A stretch of DNA of 64,000 nucleotides, taken from positions 59,948 to 123,947 of the forward strand of contig WGMX01000033.1 in NCBI GenBank assembly GCA_016124855.1. The letters run 5' to 3'. Every line of letters begins with the position of its first letter. Positions within the stretch are counted from its first letter, which is position 1. This stretch comes from Anaerolineaceae bacterium (GTDB lineage Bacteria; Chloroflexota; Anaerolineae; Aggregatilineales; Phototrophicaceae). The translations under genes and the position numbers were made by a program. Under the pieces are notes generated by a model, which was not told the origin of the DNA, ran no database searches, and saw only the letters and a program-made list of their open reading frames with translations. Below, piece by piece: positions 34,002 to 43,940 of this stretch.

Positions 34002-35516
34002 TTAGCCACCCAAGACTTTGACGACGACCTGCGGCGTGATGAAGGCTTCAATAAAGCCTGCCAGAATCAAGCCGGGAATAACCAGCCCAATCGCGATCTT
34101 GACAGTATCGCCCAGCGTCATCGACCACGCTTGTCCGACGGTTATGCCTTTGGGTGGTTTGGTGACAACCGCACCCATCCGCAGCGCAGCCGCTGCCGCC
34201 AGCACAATCACCGGAATTTCGACAATGCCGTGCGTCAAAATGGCGGCTAGCATGAAGGCCGGGTTGTAGCCTGCTGCGACCACTTGAGTCAACAAGTAGC
34301 CGAGAATGAAGTAGACTGCCGGAGTCAAAATCAAGGCTGCCGTGCCAAAAGTAAACAACGACAGGATGAGCGCTGCCAACAAAATACCGCCGTTCTGCCC
34401 AACAATGGCGAACCACGCGCCGGACTGCGTCGGGACACTCAACAAGGGTTTGATGAAGCCGGCGGCGTAGGTCATCAAGACCCCTTTGGGCAGGTGCATC
34501 TGCCATTCCGGAAGCTGCCCCACTAGAATCCCGCCAAAAAAGGTGATTATGAAAACGCCAATGGTGATCCAAGCGGCTGGACCTAAACGCCGGACTGCCG
34601 GAAACACACCCTGACGATACCACTGAACTAAATTGCGCGCGGGACTGCCCTTGTCATCGACTGAGCGTACCCATTTGCCGATATTGCGGAAGGTCGCCCG
34701 CAGATTAAACTCATCAATTGTGCGTCCGAGCAGTTCTTCGCGGTTGAATACGGCGTTGCCGACTCGCAGCAGCAGCACCGTAACGATAATCATGCCGATA
34801 ATAATGGCCCACAGAGCCGAAATGCCGTTGGGTGATTCGGCATCCGGCGCGAGGAACATAATCGCGCTTTCAGCCTGAATGAGCAGCGTCATGGGAATAA
34901 CAATGAAACTTGCCAGCAAATTCGCCGCGCGGGTGCTGGTCGTTTGGCTGGATACGACAACCGCGCCCGTGACCATGACTAAGGCTTGCACGATTGTCAG
35001 CAGCATGATTTGAATCACCAACGCCAACGGAGGTCGCCAACCGATATTCCCCATAAGTAAACTCGACAGATACACCAACATGCCGCCGATACTGGCTGCC
35101 AACGGTGGAATCATGGCGGCGAGGGTTTTGCCGATATACAGTTCAGTGTTGGTCAGCGGGGTACTCAACAGCGGTTCGAGGCTGCGCCGTTCCTTTTCAC
35201 CAACGAAGGTTTCGAGCGCGATGACCAACGAAATTGAAATCGGGAAAAAGCCGACAATCATCAGCAGAAAAGGAATCGTCCGTTCACCGACAATCTCAGC
35301 ACCATAATCCGAGACGAAGCCCAGAAACTTGCCCGCTAAAAACTGTGCCACGAAGGGGAAGCCGAAGGTCAGGATCAGAATCGGGGTGATGATGCGCCAG
35401 TCACGGAAGCTGTCGCGCACTTCACGGCGTGTGATGACGAGCGCGTTGCTTAATGTCTGCCGCCATCGGGGTAAATGATCAATTGACAAATTTTGAGGTA
35501 CGGCTTGTGTCGCCAT
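34002..35516 (-). CDS. ABC-2 permease fused to a SpoIIM-like domain
   Basis: The 504-residue membrane protein has an N-terminal NatB/ABC-2 type permease half (residues 20-250, about six helices, with ETFVGEKERRSLEPLLSTPL, the motif of this permease type) and a C-terminal half (about 300-504) resembling SpoIIM/DUF95 proteins (LTHGIVEIPVIVLAAAAALR, GLILAGFIEAFITP). It lies 52 nt after its ATPase gene. It is probably the membrane part of an exporter; the fused SpoIIM part is unusual. Confidence 0.8.
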   Translation of the reverse strand: MATQAVPQNLSIDHLPRWRQTLSNALVITRREVRDSFRDWRIITPILILTFGFPFVAQFLAGKFLGFVSDYGAEIVGERTIPFLLMIVGFFPISISLVIALETFVGEKERRSLEPLLSTPLTNTELYIGKTLAAMIPPLAASIGGMLVYLSSLLMGNIGWRPPLALVIQIMLLTIVQALVMVTGAVVVSSQTTSTRAANLLASFIVIPMTLLIQAESAIMFLAPDAESPNGISALWAIIIGMIIVTVLLLRVGNAVFNREELLGRTIDEFNLRATFRNIGKWVRSVDDKGSPARNLVQWYRQGVFPAVRRLGPAAWITIGVFIITFFGGILVGQLPEWQMHLPKGVLMTYAAGFIKPLLSVPTQSGAWFAIVGQNGGILLAALILSLFTFGTAALILTPAVYFILGYLLTQVVAAGYNPAFMLAAILTHGIVEIPVIVLAAAAALRMGAVVTKPPKGITVGQAWSMTLGDTVKIAIGLVIPGLILAGFIEAFITPQVVVKVLGG

Positions 35517-35568
35517 ATTTTAGACTGCTCCTGCTCTAGCTGATTCTGCTGCGGTTGTGGGGAAACGC

Positions 35569-36513
35569 TTAGCGCTGGTCATCGTTCTTGCCGCCTTCAT
35601 CTTCCTTCACCACTTGCAAGTAGATGTCTTCTAAGGTGCGGGTAATCGGTGAGAGCGTCACCACATCCACACCCAAGCCCGCGATTTTCCGCAGCAAGGC
35701 GGGATTAGTAACTTGTGGTTCAGCCACGCGGTAACGCAGCCAATCGCGTCCAGCTTCAGTGACGGTAACCATATCACTGATGTCCTTTGCCAGACCATTC
35801 ATGACTCCGGCTACGCGCAGTTCCATCAGCGGTTCGCCCACAAACTGCCGCGCCAGTTCATCCATTGATCCCTGCGCGATGATGCGCCCCGAACGAATGA
35901 TGGCGATTTTGTTGGCGAGGCTCTGGGCTTCCATCAGGTTATGGGTGGTGATGAGGAAGGTACGCTGCTCGTCGCGCTGGAGTTCGACAATGGCATCACG
36001 GACTTGCTTGGCGCTCAAGGGATCCATTGCCGAAGTCGGTTCGTCGAGTAACAGCACTGGCGGGTTATGGAGCATGGCCCGTACCAGCGCCAATTTTTGC
36101 TTCATGCCTTTAGAGTAATCACCCAAGCGTTTTTCGAGGGCGAAGGTCAGGTCAAAGCGTTCCATCAGTTGAAGGGAACGGTTTTTACGATCATCGGCAT
36201 TCATGTGATAAATGCGCCCGAAAAAATCCAGATATTCAATGGCCTTCATGCGTTCGTAAAGGCCGTGCTGTTCGGTCAGTACACCCACTTTGGAGCGCAC
36301 CATTTCCGGCTCGGTCAATACGTTGTGGCCATCAATTTTTGCCCAACCGGATGTCGGTTCAAGAATGGATGTCAGCATACGCACGGTGGTCGTTTTGCCA
36401 GCACCGTTTGGCCCCAGCACAGCAAGCACATTGCCGGGAGGGATCATCAGTGAGACATTCCGAACCGCTTCAAAGCCGTCAAATATTTTTGTCAGTTCAT
36501 GGGCTTCGATCAT
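35569..36513 (-). CDS. ABC transporter ATP-binding protein (NatA-like)
   Basis: The 314-residue ATPase has Walker A GPNGAGKTT, signature YSKGMKQKLAL, Walker B VLLLDEPTS and the switch His in LITTHN, plus a C-terminal extension of about 90 residues common in drug/sodium-exporter ATPases. It forms a two-gene operon with the permease downstream. Substrate unknown. Confidence 0.93.
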   Translation of the reverse strand: MIEAHELTKIFDGFEAVRNVSLMIPPGNVLAVLGPNGAGKTTTVRMLTSILEPTSGWAKIDGHNVLTEPEMVRSKVGVLTEQHGLYERMKAIEYLDFFGRIYHMNADDRKNRSLQLMERFDLTFALEKRLGDYSKGMKQKLALVRAMLHNPPVLLLDEPTSAMDPLSAKQVRDAIVELQRDEQRTFLITTHNLMEAQSLANKIAIIRSGRIIAQGSMDELARQFVGEPLMELRVAGVMNGLAKDISDMVTVTEAGRDWLRYRVAEPQVTNPALLRKIAGLGVDVVTLSPITRTLEDIYLQVVKEDEGGKNDDQR

Positions 36514-36895
36514 TATTCATTACCTGATTTAGTGGACAGAATGAGATGCAATTTGGTGACGTTTATTTATCGTAAACGCAGGTGCGCCTCGATTACTCCC
36601 CTCATTAGTGGGGGTATATGCTTAAGATCATTATGACATAGGAGCGAAGCACAGCGGGTTAAGGTTCTACAGACAGGTTTAGCGCCACTGGTAAGACTTC
36701 ATCCGACCTTGCGCCGTAGAGGTGTTATGAGGGTGAGGAAAGTAAAAATTATGCGACAAAATGAAATAAAGTAGCGATCTATTTAATAATCTTGGAAGTA
36801 AATTTACGTTTGTTAGGATATAAGTTTTGAATTTTTATGAATTTTCAAGTATCGGAAATTATATTTACCCGAAAAAAATAAAAAGGCGTTCACCC
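36514..36895. other. Divergent promoter region
   Basis: This 382-nt region separates the divergent ABC ATPase and DUF1624 genes. It is AT-rich towards the DUF1624 gene. No repeat of the main families, RNA gene or convincing small gene was seen. Confidence 0.4.
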
Positions 36896-38065
36896 ATGAA
36901 TGGGATTTCACTCTCCCAAGAAGCGGCCATTGGATTACAACCGGAAGTCGTGTCAGCTGCCAAGAGCGAACGCGTGGCAATTGTTGATTTGTTCAGGGGT
37001 AGCGCCCACGTCATTATGGCGTTTGACCACAGCGGATATTTTAGTGGAAGCACGATGACACCAGAGGCTTACAATGGTGTGATTGGCCCGGTCGGTCAAT
37101 GGTACAACTTCGCCTTAGGGATGTTTACTAACGTCGTCACACCAATTTTTTTTACACTCACAGGTGTCAGTGTCAGCTTTTTTGAAAAGTCTCGCCGCAA
37201 AAGAGGCTGGACGGAGTGGGAAATTACCCGATTTCTGCTGACACGGGCGTTGATTCTGTTTCTGATTGACATGACCATCGGCACACTTTATTGGCATCCT
37301 TACCAATCGTTTGAGGTTTTCTCGGCGGTGGCTTGCTGTCTCGCTATCCTCGCGTTTGTACGTTTACTTCCGTTAAGGGTTATTGCTTTCATCGGCGTTG
37401 CGAGTTTCTTCACCTATCCACTGCTTATCCATCCATATCCGCCCGTGCCGGGGCAAACTTATGACCTGATCTCCGCCATTCTTTTCCGTTATGATCCGGA
37501 TGCAGTGCCGCGCGTGGGATTTACACTCATCGGACGAATCCCACTGGTTATTATTGGTTATGTGTTGGGGCGGCTGCTGCAAGACAAAAAACTTGTGATT
37601 TCGCCGCGTTTAATTTGGGCGGCGGCAGCTCTTTTTGCGGGATGGTTCGTCATCCACTTAGCGGGTGGATACGGCAATTACTTCCCGTTCAAGGCTGGAA
37701 TGCCGTGGTATTATTTTTTCATTGAAAATAAAGAACCGACCAGCATTGCCTACAATCTATTTAACATGGGTGGCGCGGTGGTTGTTCTGGTCATTCTCAG
37801 CCGCTACGAATATTGGCTCAAAGGTAATATTATCGGGCGCGTGTTAACCAGCTTTGGACAGACATCCTTATTTTTCTACGTAGTGCATCTATTGATTTTC
37901 AGTAAGATTCTGAGCCAGATTATTACGCCGGAATTCATGCCACACGAGGCGTTCTTCCGTACCATTTTGATGTCGGTACTGTGTATATTAATGATGATTC
38001 CGTTATCGTTTGGATACAGGGAACTGCGGCACAAATATCCTGACAGCATTTTACGGTATTTGTAG
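36896..38065 (+). CDS. DUF1624 (heparan acetyltransferase-like) membrane protein
   Basis: The 389-residue protein has about ten membrane helices and an N-terminal VAIVDLFRGSAHVIMAFDH, the D-x-x-RG...D-H motif of DUF1624 and of HGSNAT-type acyltransferases, which pass acyl groups across the membrane to sugars. I place the start at the ATG at 36896 (AAAGG about 11 nt upstream); an upstream TTG would add 23 residues of non-membrane sequence. Substrate unknown. Confidence 0.75.
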   Translation: MNGISLSQEAAIGLQPEVVSAAKSERVAIVDLFRGSAHVIMAFDHSGYFSGSTMTPEAYNGVIGPVGQWYNFALGMFTNVVTPIFFTLTGVSVSFFEKSRRKRGWTEWEITRFLLTRALILFLIDMTIGTLYWHPYQSFEVFSAVACCLAILAFVRLLPLRVIAFIGVASFFTYPLLIHPYPPVPGQTYDLISAILFRYDPDAVPRVGFTLIGRIPLVIIGYVLGRLLQDKKLVISPRLIWAAAALFAGWFVIHLAGGYGNYFPFKAGMPWYYFFIENKEPTSIAYNLFNMGGAVVVLVILSRYEYWLKGNIIGRVLTSFGQTSLFFYVVHLLIFSKILSQIITPEFMPHEAFFRTILMSVLCILMMIPLSFGYRELRHKYPDSILRYL

Positions 38066-38116
38066 TTTGCCCCTAGAAATTACCCTCATCTTCAAAGCCG
38101 TAAAATGTAGGAGATA

Positions 38117-38145
38117 GTGGGAGGGTCTGTGACCCTCCCCTACGG
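38117..38145. repeat. CCCTAC-type palindromic repeat between convergent genes
   Basis: GTGGGAGGGTCTGTGACCCT continues to CCCCTACGG; GGGAGGGTC pairs with GACCCTCCC. It may serve both convergent transcripts as terminator. Confidence 0.75.
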
Positions 38146-38223
38146 AAGAATTTTCAGCCGCCTGTAAATATGTTGTCCACTGAACCCTCAACGTGAAATG
38201 CTACAAGCGTATAGAAGTAGGGA

Positions 38224-39618
38224 TCAGTTTTCAGTGGGGAAGCCTGCTTTTTTCCACGCGTCGATACCACCATTCAGGTTGCGGATATTGGTATAGCCGA
38301 CACGCTGCAACATACTGGCGACGATTTGCGAACGCGTCCCGCCGCCGCAATGAACGATCACCTGTTTGCTGTGGGGAATACTGTCAAGATGCTTGAACAG
38401 CGAACCCATTGGCAGAGAAACAGCCTGCGGAATATGCTCATCCTTAAATTCGGTGGTATCGCGCACATCAATCAAGGTGGCTTTGCCCGTTTGTAAGAGA
38501 TTTGACGCCTGTGAAACATTAACGCTGCGAATGATGCCGTTGTATTCCGCCACCACTTCCGGCGTAAAGTAACCGGGAACATCATCAACACCAATGGCGC
38601 GGAGCATGGTTAGGATACGCGGCAGTTCCGCTTCATCACATATCAGGTAAGTCGGCAGATCATAATCCACATACCAGCCGATGTGGGTATTGAATCGTTC
38701 ACTGGTCAAAGGCACATTCACAGTGCTTGGAATATGACGGGCTGCAAACTGCTCGACCGAGCCGGTATCAAAAACAAGGAACATTTGCAGAATTTTATCC
38801 AGCGCTTCTTTATTGTGGATATGCATCGGTTCGGGCAAATCGGCCAGCAGCGGCGCACCGGCTTTGTTAAGCTGCTTCATGTGGGCAAAGTAACGCGGCA
38901 CTTCGGGTTGGTCGCTCAAGAGCCATGTGACAAAGGCCGCTTCATCTGTGAACTGGAAAGCCGGATTAAACAGCTTTTCATAGCCGAGGGTACTGTTCGC
39001 CAGTTGGCCGACGTCTTTACCACAGGCGCTGCCCGCCCGATGCCCCGGCCAAATTTGCAGATAATCGGGCAGGGTTTTCAGACGTTGAATGTTTCGAAAT
39101 TGGTCACGTGCGCCTGACTCTTTGGTGTCTACTTGACCAGCGGCTTCCTCTAGCAAGTCCGGTCGCCCGATATTGCCAACCAGCAGACAGTCACCGGTAA
39201 ACAAGCCCAGCGGTTTATCTGCTGTTTTGGTGTCGGTTATTTGATAGGTCAGGTGTTCAGGCGTATGACCGGGGGTATGAAGCGCCTCGATACGGATTTC
39301 GCCAACCATCCACGAATCGCCATCATGCAGCAGCATGGCGGAATCGGCAAAGGTATACTGCCAATCGTCACCGCCCATCGCACTGAGGTAGAGTTTTGCG
39401 CCGGTCGCGGCAGCAAGTTCAAGCGATCCACTGACAAAATCGGCATGAATATGGGTTTCAGCAATATGGGTAATACGTAAGTTTTCTTCTCGTGCAACTT
39501 TTAAATAGGGGGTGATGTCCCGCGCCGGGTCAATTACCAGCGCTTCGCCCGTTTCAGCACTGCCGACCATATAGGAGGCTTGTGCTAAGAGCTTATCGTA
39601 AAAATATTTGAGAAGCAT
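38224..39618 (-). CDS. Beta-lactamase-fold persulfide dioxygenase-like protein with two rhodanese domains
   Basis: The 464-residue protein has an N-terminal metallo-beta-lactamase domain with THIHADF (His56, His58, Asp60), His114/His118 and Asp143 in FTGDCLLV. The HxHxDF variant occurs in the Blh/CstB-type sulfur dioxygenase group. Two rhodanese domains follow (about 255-350, and 360-464 with the Cys loop HCGGGTRSQ). It likely oxidises persulfides and moves sulfane sulfur. A stand-alone rhodanese gene lies 119 nt upstream on the same strand. Confidence 0.87.
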   Translation of the reverse strand: MLLKYFYDKLLAQASYMVGSAETGEALVIDPARDITPYLKVAREENLRITHIAETHIHADFVSGSLELAAATGAKLYLSAMGGDDWQYTFADSAMLLHDGDSWMVGEIRIEALHTPGHTPEHLTYQITDTKTADKPLGLFTGDCLLVGNIGRPDLLEEAAGQVDTKESGARDQFRNIQRLKTLPDYLQIWPGHRAGSACGKDVGQLANSTLGYEKLFNPAFQFTDEAAFVTWLLSDQPEVPRYFAHMKQLNKAGAPLLADLPEPMHIHNKEALDKILQMFLVFDTGSVEQFAARHIPSTVNVPLTSERFNTHIGWYVDYDLPTYLICDEAELPRILTMLRAIGVDDVPGYFTPEVVAEYNGIIRSVNVSQASNLLQTGKATLIDVRDTTEFKDEHIPQAVSLPMGSLFKHLDSIPHSKQVIVHCGGGTRSQIVASMLQRVGYTNIRNLNGGIDAWKKAGFPTEN

Positions 39619-39737
39619 GTGGGTTCATCTCCAATAGCCACTTAACAATTTTGTTCACGGCCACAAGCCGCGAAAATTGGATCGTTCTACCAACGTTATC
39701 CTTATTGTAATGGCGAAGTGGAAACGGAAAACGTGAG

Positions 39738-40079
39738 CTATCTATCCAGCGGCAAACGGCGCATCATCCAGCCGTGCGTGCCTTCTTCCAAGTTATACAC
39801 TTCGGGGAATCCGATGCTCAATAAATATCTAGAGACTTCCATGCTGCGGTAGCCATGCGCGCAAACCACAACTACCGGTTTATCCAATGGGATTTCGGAA
39901 TGGTGAATGGGAATGGTATTCATGGGAATATGCACTGCGCCGGGGATGTGTCCGGCTGCCCATTCTTCGGTTTCGCGCACATCCACCAGCGTATGATCAC
40001 CGGGGTGAAAATGCTCCTGATAGGTTTCGATACGGATGCTGCGGAAATGCCCTTCGGCTGATGATGATTCGTTGCTCAT
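39738..40079 (-). CDS. Single-domain rhodanese
   Basis: The 113-residue protein has the rhodanese fold with LVDVRETEEWAAGHIPGAVHIP and the active-site loop VVCAHGYRS. It should transfer sulfane sulfur. GGAG lies 8 nt before the ATG at 40079; an upstream TTG start is less likely. It is adjacent to the persulfide dioxygenase-like gene, which suggests joint sulfide handling. Confidence 0.88.
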   Translation of the reverse strand: MSNESSSAEGHFRSIRIETYQEHFHPGDHTLVDVRETEEWAAGHIPGAVHIPMNTIPIHHSEIPLDKPVVVVCAHGYRSMEVSRYLLSIGFPEVYNLEEGTHGWMMRRLPLDR

Positions 40080-40350
40080 GGTCAAAACTCCATTGGAATA
40101 TAACAACGCTTTAGGTTGAAACGGTTCAGCCCTTAGGCTGAGAAAAAGTTCAATTATCTGCCTGATGAGAGAGCCTTAGACTCCCTATAAGATTTAAACA
40201 TCTGATTATAGCAGCACTTGCCGGGCAAATTGAACAGATATTGAGCAGTGATTGAACTGTACGATCATGATGATCAGCCATATGCTTTCAATATCTAATC
40301 AGCCGACAGTTCGTCCGAAAAGTGCGCACTACATTTAAAAGGTCACAGGC

Positions 40351-41700
40351 ATGTCACGCATACTGATTTGTACTCATCCGATTACCGGTCATGTTAATCC
40401 GGCTTTGGTAATTGTCCGTAAACTGGTGCAGCGCGGACACGATGTTCGTTTTTATACGGGTGCTAAATTCAAGGCCAAAGTAGAAGCCGCTGGCGCACAA
40501 TACATCGCCATGAACTGTGCTTATGATTATGACGACGCTGACTTAGATACGGCTTTCCCTGAACGATCCCAATTTGCCGGATTGCAGCAGGTGATGTACG
40601 ACTTCAAGCAGGTTTTCATCAAGCAGATGGCGGGTGAAGTCGAAGATTTACGGAAGCTGTTTAAAACTTGGATGCCTGATTTGTTGGTTTCTGATACGGC
40701 TTTTGCTGGTGCGAATGCCCTGTTTAGCAAAGGCGAAATTCCGCTGTGGGCGGTATTCAATATCACCGTGCTCGGTTTAGCCAGCCGTGATATTCCACCT
40801 TATGGATTGGGAATGCTGCCGACCTATTCAGCATGGGGCAGACTTAAAAATCGCGTATTGGATTTCGCGGCGACCAACATCGTTTTCCGTGACGTAAATA
40901 AATATTTGCGCGGTGAATTGGTCAAACTCGGACTGCCCGCGCAGCCGTTTGCGCCGATGTTTTCACCTATGTTATATTTGCAACCCACCGTACCCTCCTT
41001 CGAATATCCGCGCACAGACCTTCCAGAAAGCGTCCATTTTATTGGGCCAGTGCTGCCGGATTTGAAAGCTAATTTCCAAACACCCACTTGGTGGGATGAT
41101 GTCGAACATGCCCAAAAACCCGTTGTCTTGGTCACACAAGGGACGATTGCTACACAGGCTGATGAATTGATCGAGCCGACAATACGCGCTTTAGCCAATG
41201 AAGATGTGCTGGTGGTGGCGACGGTTGATCCGAAAACTTTGAACATTCCTATCCCCGCCAACGTAAGGATGGAAAAGTTCATCCCGTTTGACAAATTGAT
41301 GCCGCACGTTGATGTAATGGTGACGAACGGTGGTTACGGCGGCGTGACCTTAGCGCTGGCACAGGGTGTGCCGGTGATTTGCGCGGGTAATACCGAGGAC
41401 AAAGCGGAAGTGGGCAATCGTGCGGAATACTCCGGTGTGGGCATCAACTTGAAAACAAACCGTCCTTCAATTGCGCAAATTCAGGCGGCGGTCAAAACCG
41501 TTTTGACGAATGCCCGTTACAAGTTGAACGCCGACTATATGAAAGAAGATTTCGCCAGACATGATGCTGCTACCGAAGCGGCGGTGTTGATCGAAAAGTT
41601 AATCGCGACCCGTCAACCGGTTGTTAATCCATCCCACAAGCAGATTTGGTCGCCGTCGTATCCGGCTATATCGCATATGCCAGAAGTGATGCCCAATTAA
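40351..41700 (+). CDS. UGT-type (GT1) glycosyltransferase
   Basis: The 449-residue GT-B protein has an N-terminal acceptor domain (THPITGHVNPALVIVRKL) and a C-terminal nucleotide-sugar domain with the UGT signature region (VMVTNGGYGGVTLALAQGVP, NTEDKAEVGNRAE). It transfers a sugar from a nucleotide sugar to a small or lipid acceptor. The SRPBCC gene follows after 20 nt and may bind the hydrophobic acceptor or product (inference). Confidence 0.88.
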   Translation: MSRILICTHPITGHVNPALVIVRKLVQRGHDVRFYTGAKFKAKVEAAGAQYIAMNCAYDYDDADLDTAFPERSQFAGLQQVMYDFKQVFIKQMAGEVEDLRKLFKTWMPDLLVSDTAFAGANALFSKGEIPLWAVFNITVLGLASRDIPPYGLGMLPTYSAWGRLKNRVLDFAATNIVFRDVNKYLRGELVKLGLPAQPFAPMFSPMLYLQPTVPSFEYPRTDLPESVHFIGPVLPDLKANFQTPTWWDDVEHAQKPVVLVTQGTIATQADELIEPTIRALANEDVLVVATVDPKTLNIPIPANVRMEKFIPFDKLMPHVDVMVTNGGYGGVTLALAQGVPVICAGNTEDKAEVGNRAEYSGVGINLKTNRPSIAQIQAAVKTVLTNARYKLNADYMKEDFARHDAATEAAVLIEKLIATRQPVVNPSHKQIWSPSYPAISHMPEVMPN

Positions 41701-41720
41701 GGGCATGAAGGTCAATCACT

Positions 41721-42164
41721 ATGTGTACCATTCAGAAGAACATTATCATCAATGTACCCCCAGCCGATGTGTGGGCGGTTTTAGGTGAAGCCGGACAATG
41801 GAGTAAGCTCAACCCCAATGTCAGCGATTACACCTATACGCCTTGCCCCGATGGTGGTTATGAAGGTGAGTGGAATTACACGCTCGGCAAGCTCAAGCTG
41901 CACAGCAAAATCCGCACCAACATTTATGAACCGATGCGGCGGTTGGTGGTGGAAAGCTGCGGTCAGATGAAATCCAAGTGGATTTGGTGGATTGAGTCGG
42001 ATGGTGAATGGACGCACCTTGCGTTGACCGTCGAGTACAGTGCGAAATGGTCAGGTGTCGGTGCAGTGCTGCATGAACTGGTGTTGGAATATCTCCACGG
42101 CGAAGCATTGAATATTTATCTGGGCAACATCAAGCGCAAGGCCGAGAAAATCCACGCGCATTAG
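41721..42164 (+). CDS. SRPBCC-family protein
   Basis: The 147-residue protein has the START/Bet v1-like pattern: IIINVPPADVWAVLGEAGQWSKLNP at the N-terminus, central strands, and a long C-terminal helix (GEALNIYLGNIKRKAEK). Such proteins hold a hydrophobic ligand in a cavity. It is very likely co-transcribed with the glycosyltransferase upstream. Confidence 0.82.
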   Translation: MCTIQKNIIINVPPADVWAVLGEAGQWSKLNPNVSDYTYTPCPDGGYEGEWNYTLGKLKLHSKIRTNIYEPMRRLVVESCGQMKSKWIWWIESDGEWTHLALTVEYSAKWSGVGAVLHELVLEYLHGEALNIYLGNIKRKAEKIHAH

Positions 42165-42210
42165 TAATTCCCTCGTCTGGAAAGTCACGTTCATCAGATA
42201 AAAGATCACG

Positions 42211-42236
42211 CGGGAGGGTCAAAGATCCTCCCCTAG
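42211..42236. repeat. CCCTAC-type palindromic repeat (CCCTAG variant)
   Basis: CGGGAGGGTCAAAGATCCTC continues to CCCTAG; GGGAGG(G)TC pairs with GATCCTCCC. The ending CCCCTAG differs by one base from other copies. Confidence 0.65.
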
Positions 42237-42446
42237 ATTACCCGGTATTAAAACACTAAACGTCAATATTGCCTCATCTCGCAGCGGGCATTTTAAACCA
42301 CAACAATTCCCCTCCAGCAACGGCGGTTGAAGTAAACAAGTACTAGGCGAGCCATCCATGAAAATAATGTACGAAACGTCAATCATGGGTATAGTTAACC
42401 GTCATATATACTGTTAGCAAGTCATTTCTTAAATAGGATATTTACT

Positions 42447-43892
42447 ATGAACAACCGCGTCGGATTAGCTGTGGCGGGCATCCTCGCCGCAGCCGCCATT
42501 ATTTTTGCGATTGTCCAGTCGGGCAATCTCTCTCAGGCTCAAACTAAACTTTCGGCAGCGCAATCGACGGCAACAGCACAAGCAGCCGCCTTAGGAGATC
42601 AAGGGACGGCTGCGGCAGCGACTTTGAATGCAGTCGGCACCTTAGGGGTGGATAACGCCAACTCAGCGGCAACGGCCCAATCCAACGCCCTGAGTCAGGC
42701 TCATAATGTGGCATCGACGGCACAATCTAACGCGGTGACGAACGCGCAAAACGCAGCGGCGACGGCCCAATCTAACGCGGTCAGTGAGGCGCAAAATGCA
42801 GCATCGACCGCGCAGGCGAAAGCGCTAGCAGACGCGGCGAAAGCTGCCAGCACGACGCAGGCACAGGTTCTAGCGGCGGCCAGCCAAGCGGCGGCAACGG
42901 CTGAAGCGAAAGCGCTGGCTGATGCCCAAAATGCGGCAGCGACTTCACAGGCGAATGCCATAGCGACTCTTCGAGCACAAGCGACGGCTACGCTAGGGGC
43001 GGTCGTGAATGCGGCGGCAGAAGCACAAGCCAATGCGGTTAAGAATGCGCAAAACGCAGCGGCGACGGATGTGGCACAGGGACAAAATGCCGCAGCGACC
43101 GAACAGGGTAACGTGGTCGCGACGCTACAGGCACAGGCAACGGCTACACTGGGAGCGGTTGTCGCCCAAGCGGCAACGAATGCCGCCGACGTGCAGCAGG
43201 CTTATGAGGCTACACAAAGCGCAGCAGCAACCCAAATCGCACAGGCTAATGACGCAGTAGCGACGGCACAGGCCAATGCAGCAGCTAACAGCAGTAATCC
43301 AACAGCCGCCCCGTCTGATGCGACCGCCGCGCCAACCAATGCAGCGGGCGCGGTTCCCAAGGACTGGAAACGTTATGTCGGTAAAGGTGTGGCTATAGAA
43401 CTGCCGAACACCTATGTTGGGAGCGAGTTAGGTTCTGATCCGAACGCGTTGGGTAAAATGCTGCGGGCATTAGGGCCGGACTTCGAATCCGCTGCCGCAC
43501 TGTTGGAGCAAAATCCGGATATTCTGGCTTTCATCGCGGTGAACGTGGGTGGTAACGGGGTCGCGCCTTCGAGTGTGATCGTGGTTAGCATTCCGATGCC
43601 GGTGAAGTTCTCGCTCAATACACTGTTGGAAGCGACGATTGGCCAACTGCCGCGCGGGTCGCGGGTAGTCGAGCGCAGTATCGTCCAAGTGGGGGAATAT
43701 GAAGCCGGACGGATGATCGTTGAGACCAAAGTGGGCAGCATCGTTTCCACGCAGCTTCAATACTATATTATCCAGAACGACACCCTGTTTCTGGTGGGCT
43801 TTACTGGCGCACCGGGGGATTTTGACGCCCAGTTGGATACCTTTGAACAGAGCATGAAGACCTTCGAGATTCTGGCAAAAGCGGGGATATAA
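42447..43892 (+). CDS. Alanine-rich 15-residue-repeat coiled protein with membrane anchor
   Basis: The 481-residue protein has an N-terminal membrane helix (VGLAVAGILAAAAIIFAIV), then about 260 residues of Ala/Gln/Asn/Thr-rich helix with a 15-residue period, e.g. NAVTNAQNAAATAQS, NAVSEAQNAASTAQA and KALADAQNAAATSQA. Two longer units (ATLRAQATATLGAVV, ATLQAQATATLGAVV) interrupt it. A Pro/Thr linker (NPTAAPSDATAAPTNAAGA) leads to a folded C-terminal domain of about 175 residues (KDWKRYVGKGVAIELP onward). It is probably an anchored extracytoplasmic rod; function unknown. Confidence 0.75.
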   Translation: MNNRVGLAVAGILAAAAIIFAIVQSGNLSQAQTKLSAAQSTATAQAAALGDQGTAAAATLNAVGTLGVDNANSAATAQSNALSQAHNVASTAQSNAVTNAQNAAATAQSNAVSEAQNAASTAQAKALADAAKAASTTQAQVLAAASQAAATAEAKALADAQNAAATSQANAIATLRAQATATLGAVVNAAAEAQANAVKNAQNAAATDVAQGQNAAATEQGNVVATLQAQATATLGAVVAQAATNAADVQQAYEATQSAAATQIAQANDAVATAQANAAANSSNPTAAPSDATAAPTNAAGAVPKDWKRYVGKGVAIELPNTYVGSELGSDPNALGKMLRALGPDFESAAALLEQNPDILAFIAVNVGGNGVAPSSVIVVSIPMPVKFSLNTLLEATIGQLPRGSRVVERSIVQVGEYEAGRMIVETKVGSIVSTQLQYYIIQNDTLFLVGFTGAPGDFDAQLDTFEQSMKTFEILAKAGI

Positions 43893-43916
43893 GTACTTGC
43901 TCGCCTTTTAGGCAAC

Positions 43917-43940
43917 TGCCGGAGGATAAACCCTCCGGCA
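43917..43940. repeat. Palindrome after the alanine-rich gene
   Basis: TGCCGGAGG-ATAAA-CCCTCCGGCA pairs over nine bases and lies 25 nt after the stop, so it may act as a terminator. The loop is similar to other palindromes of the window but lacks the CCCTAC end. Confidence 0.6.
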
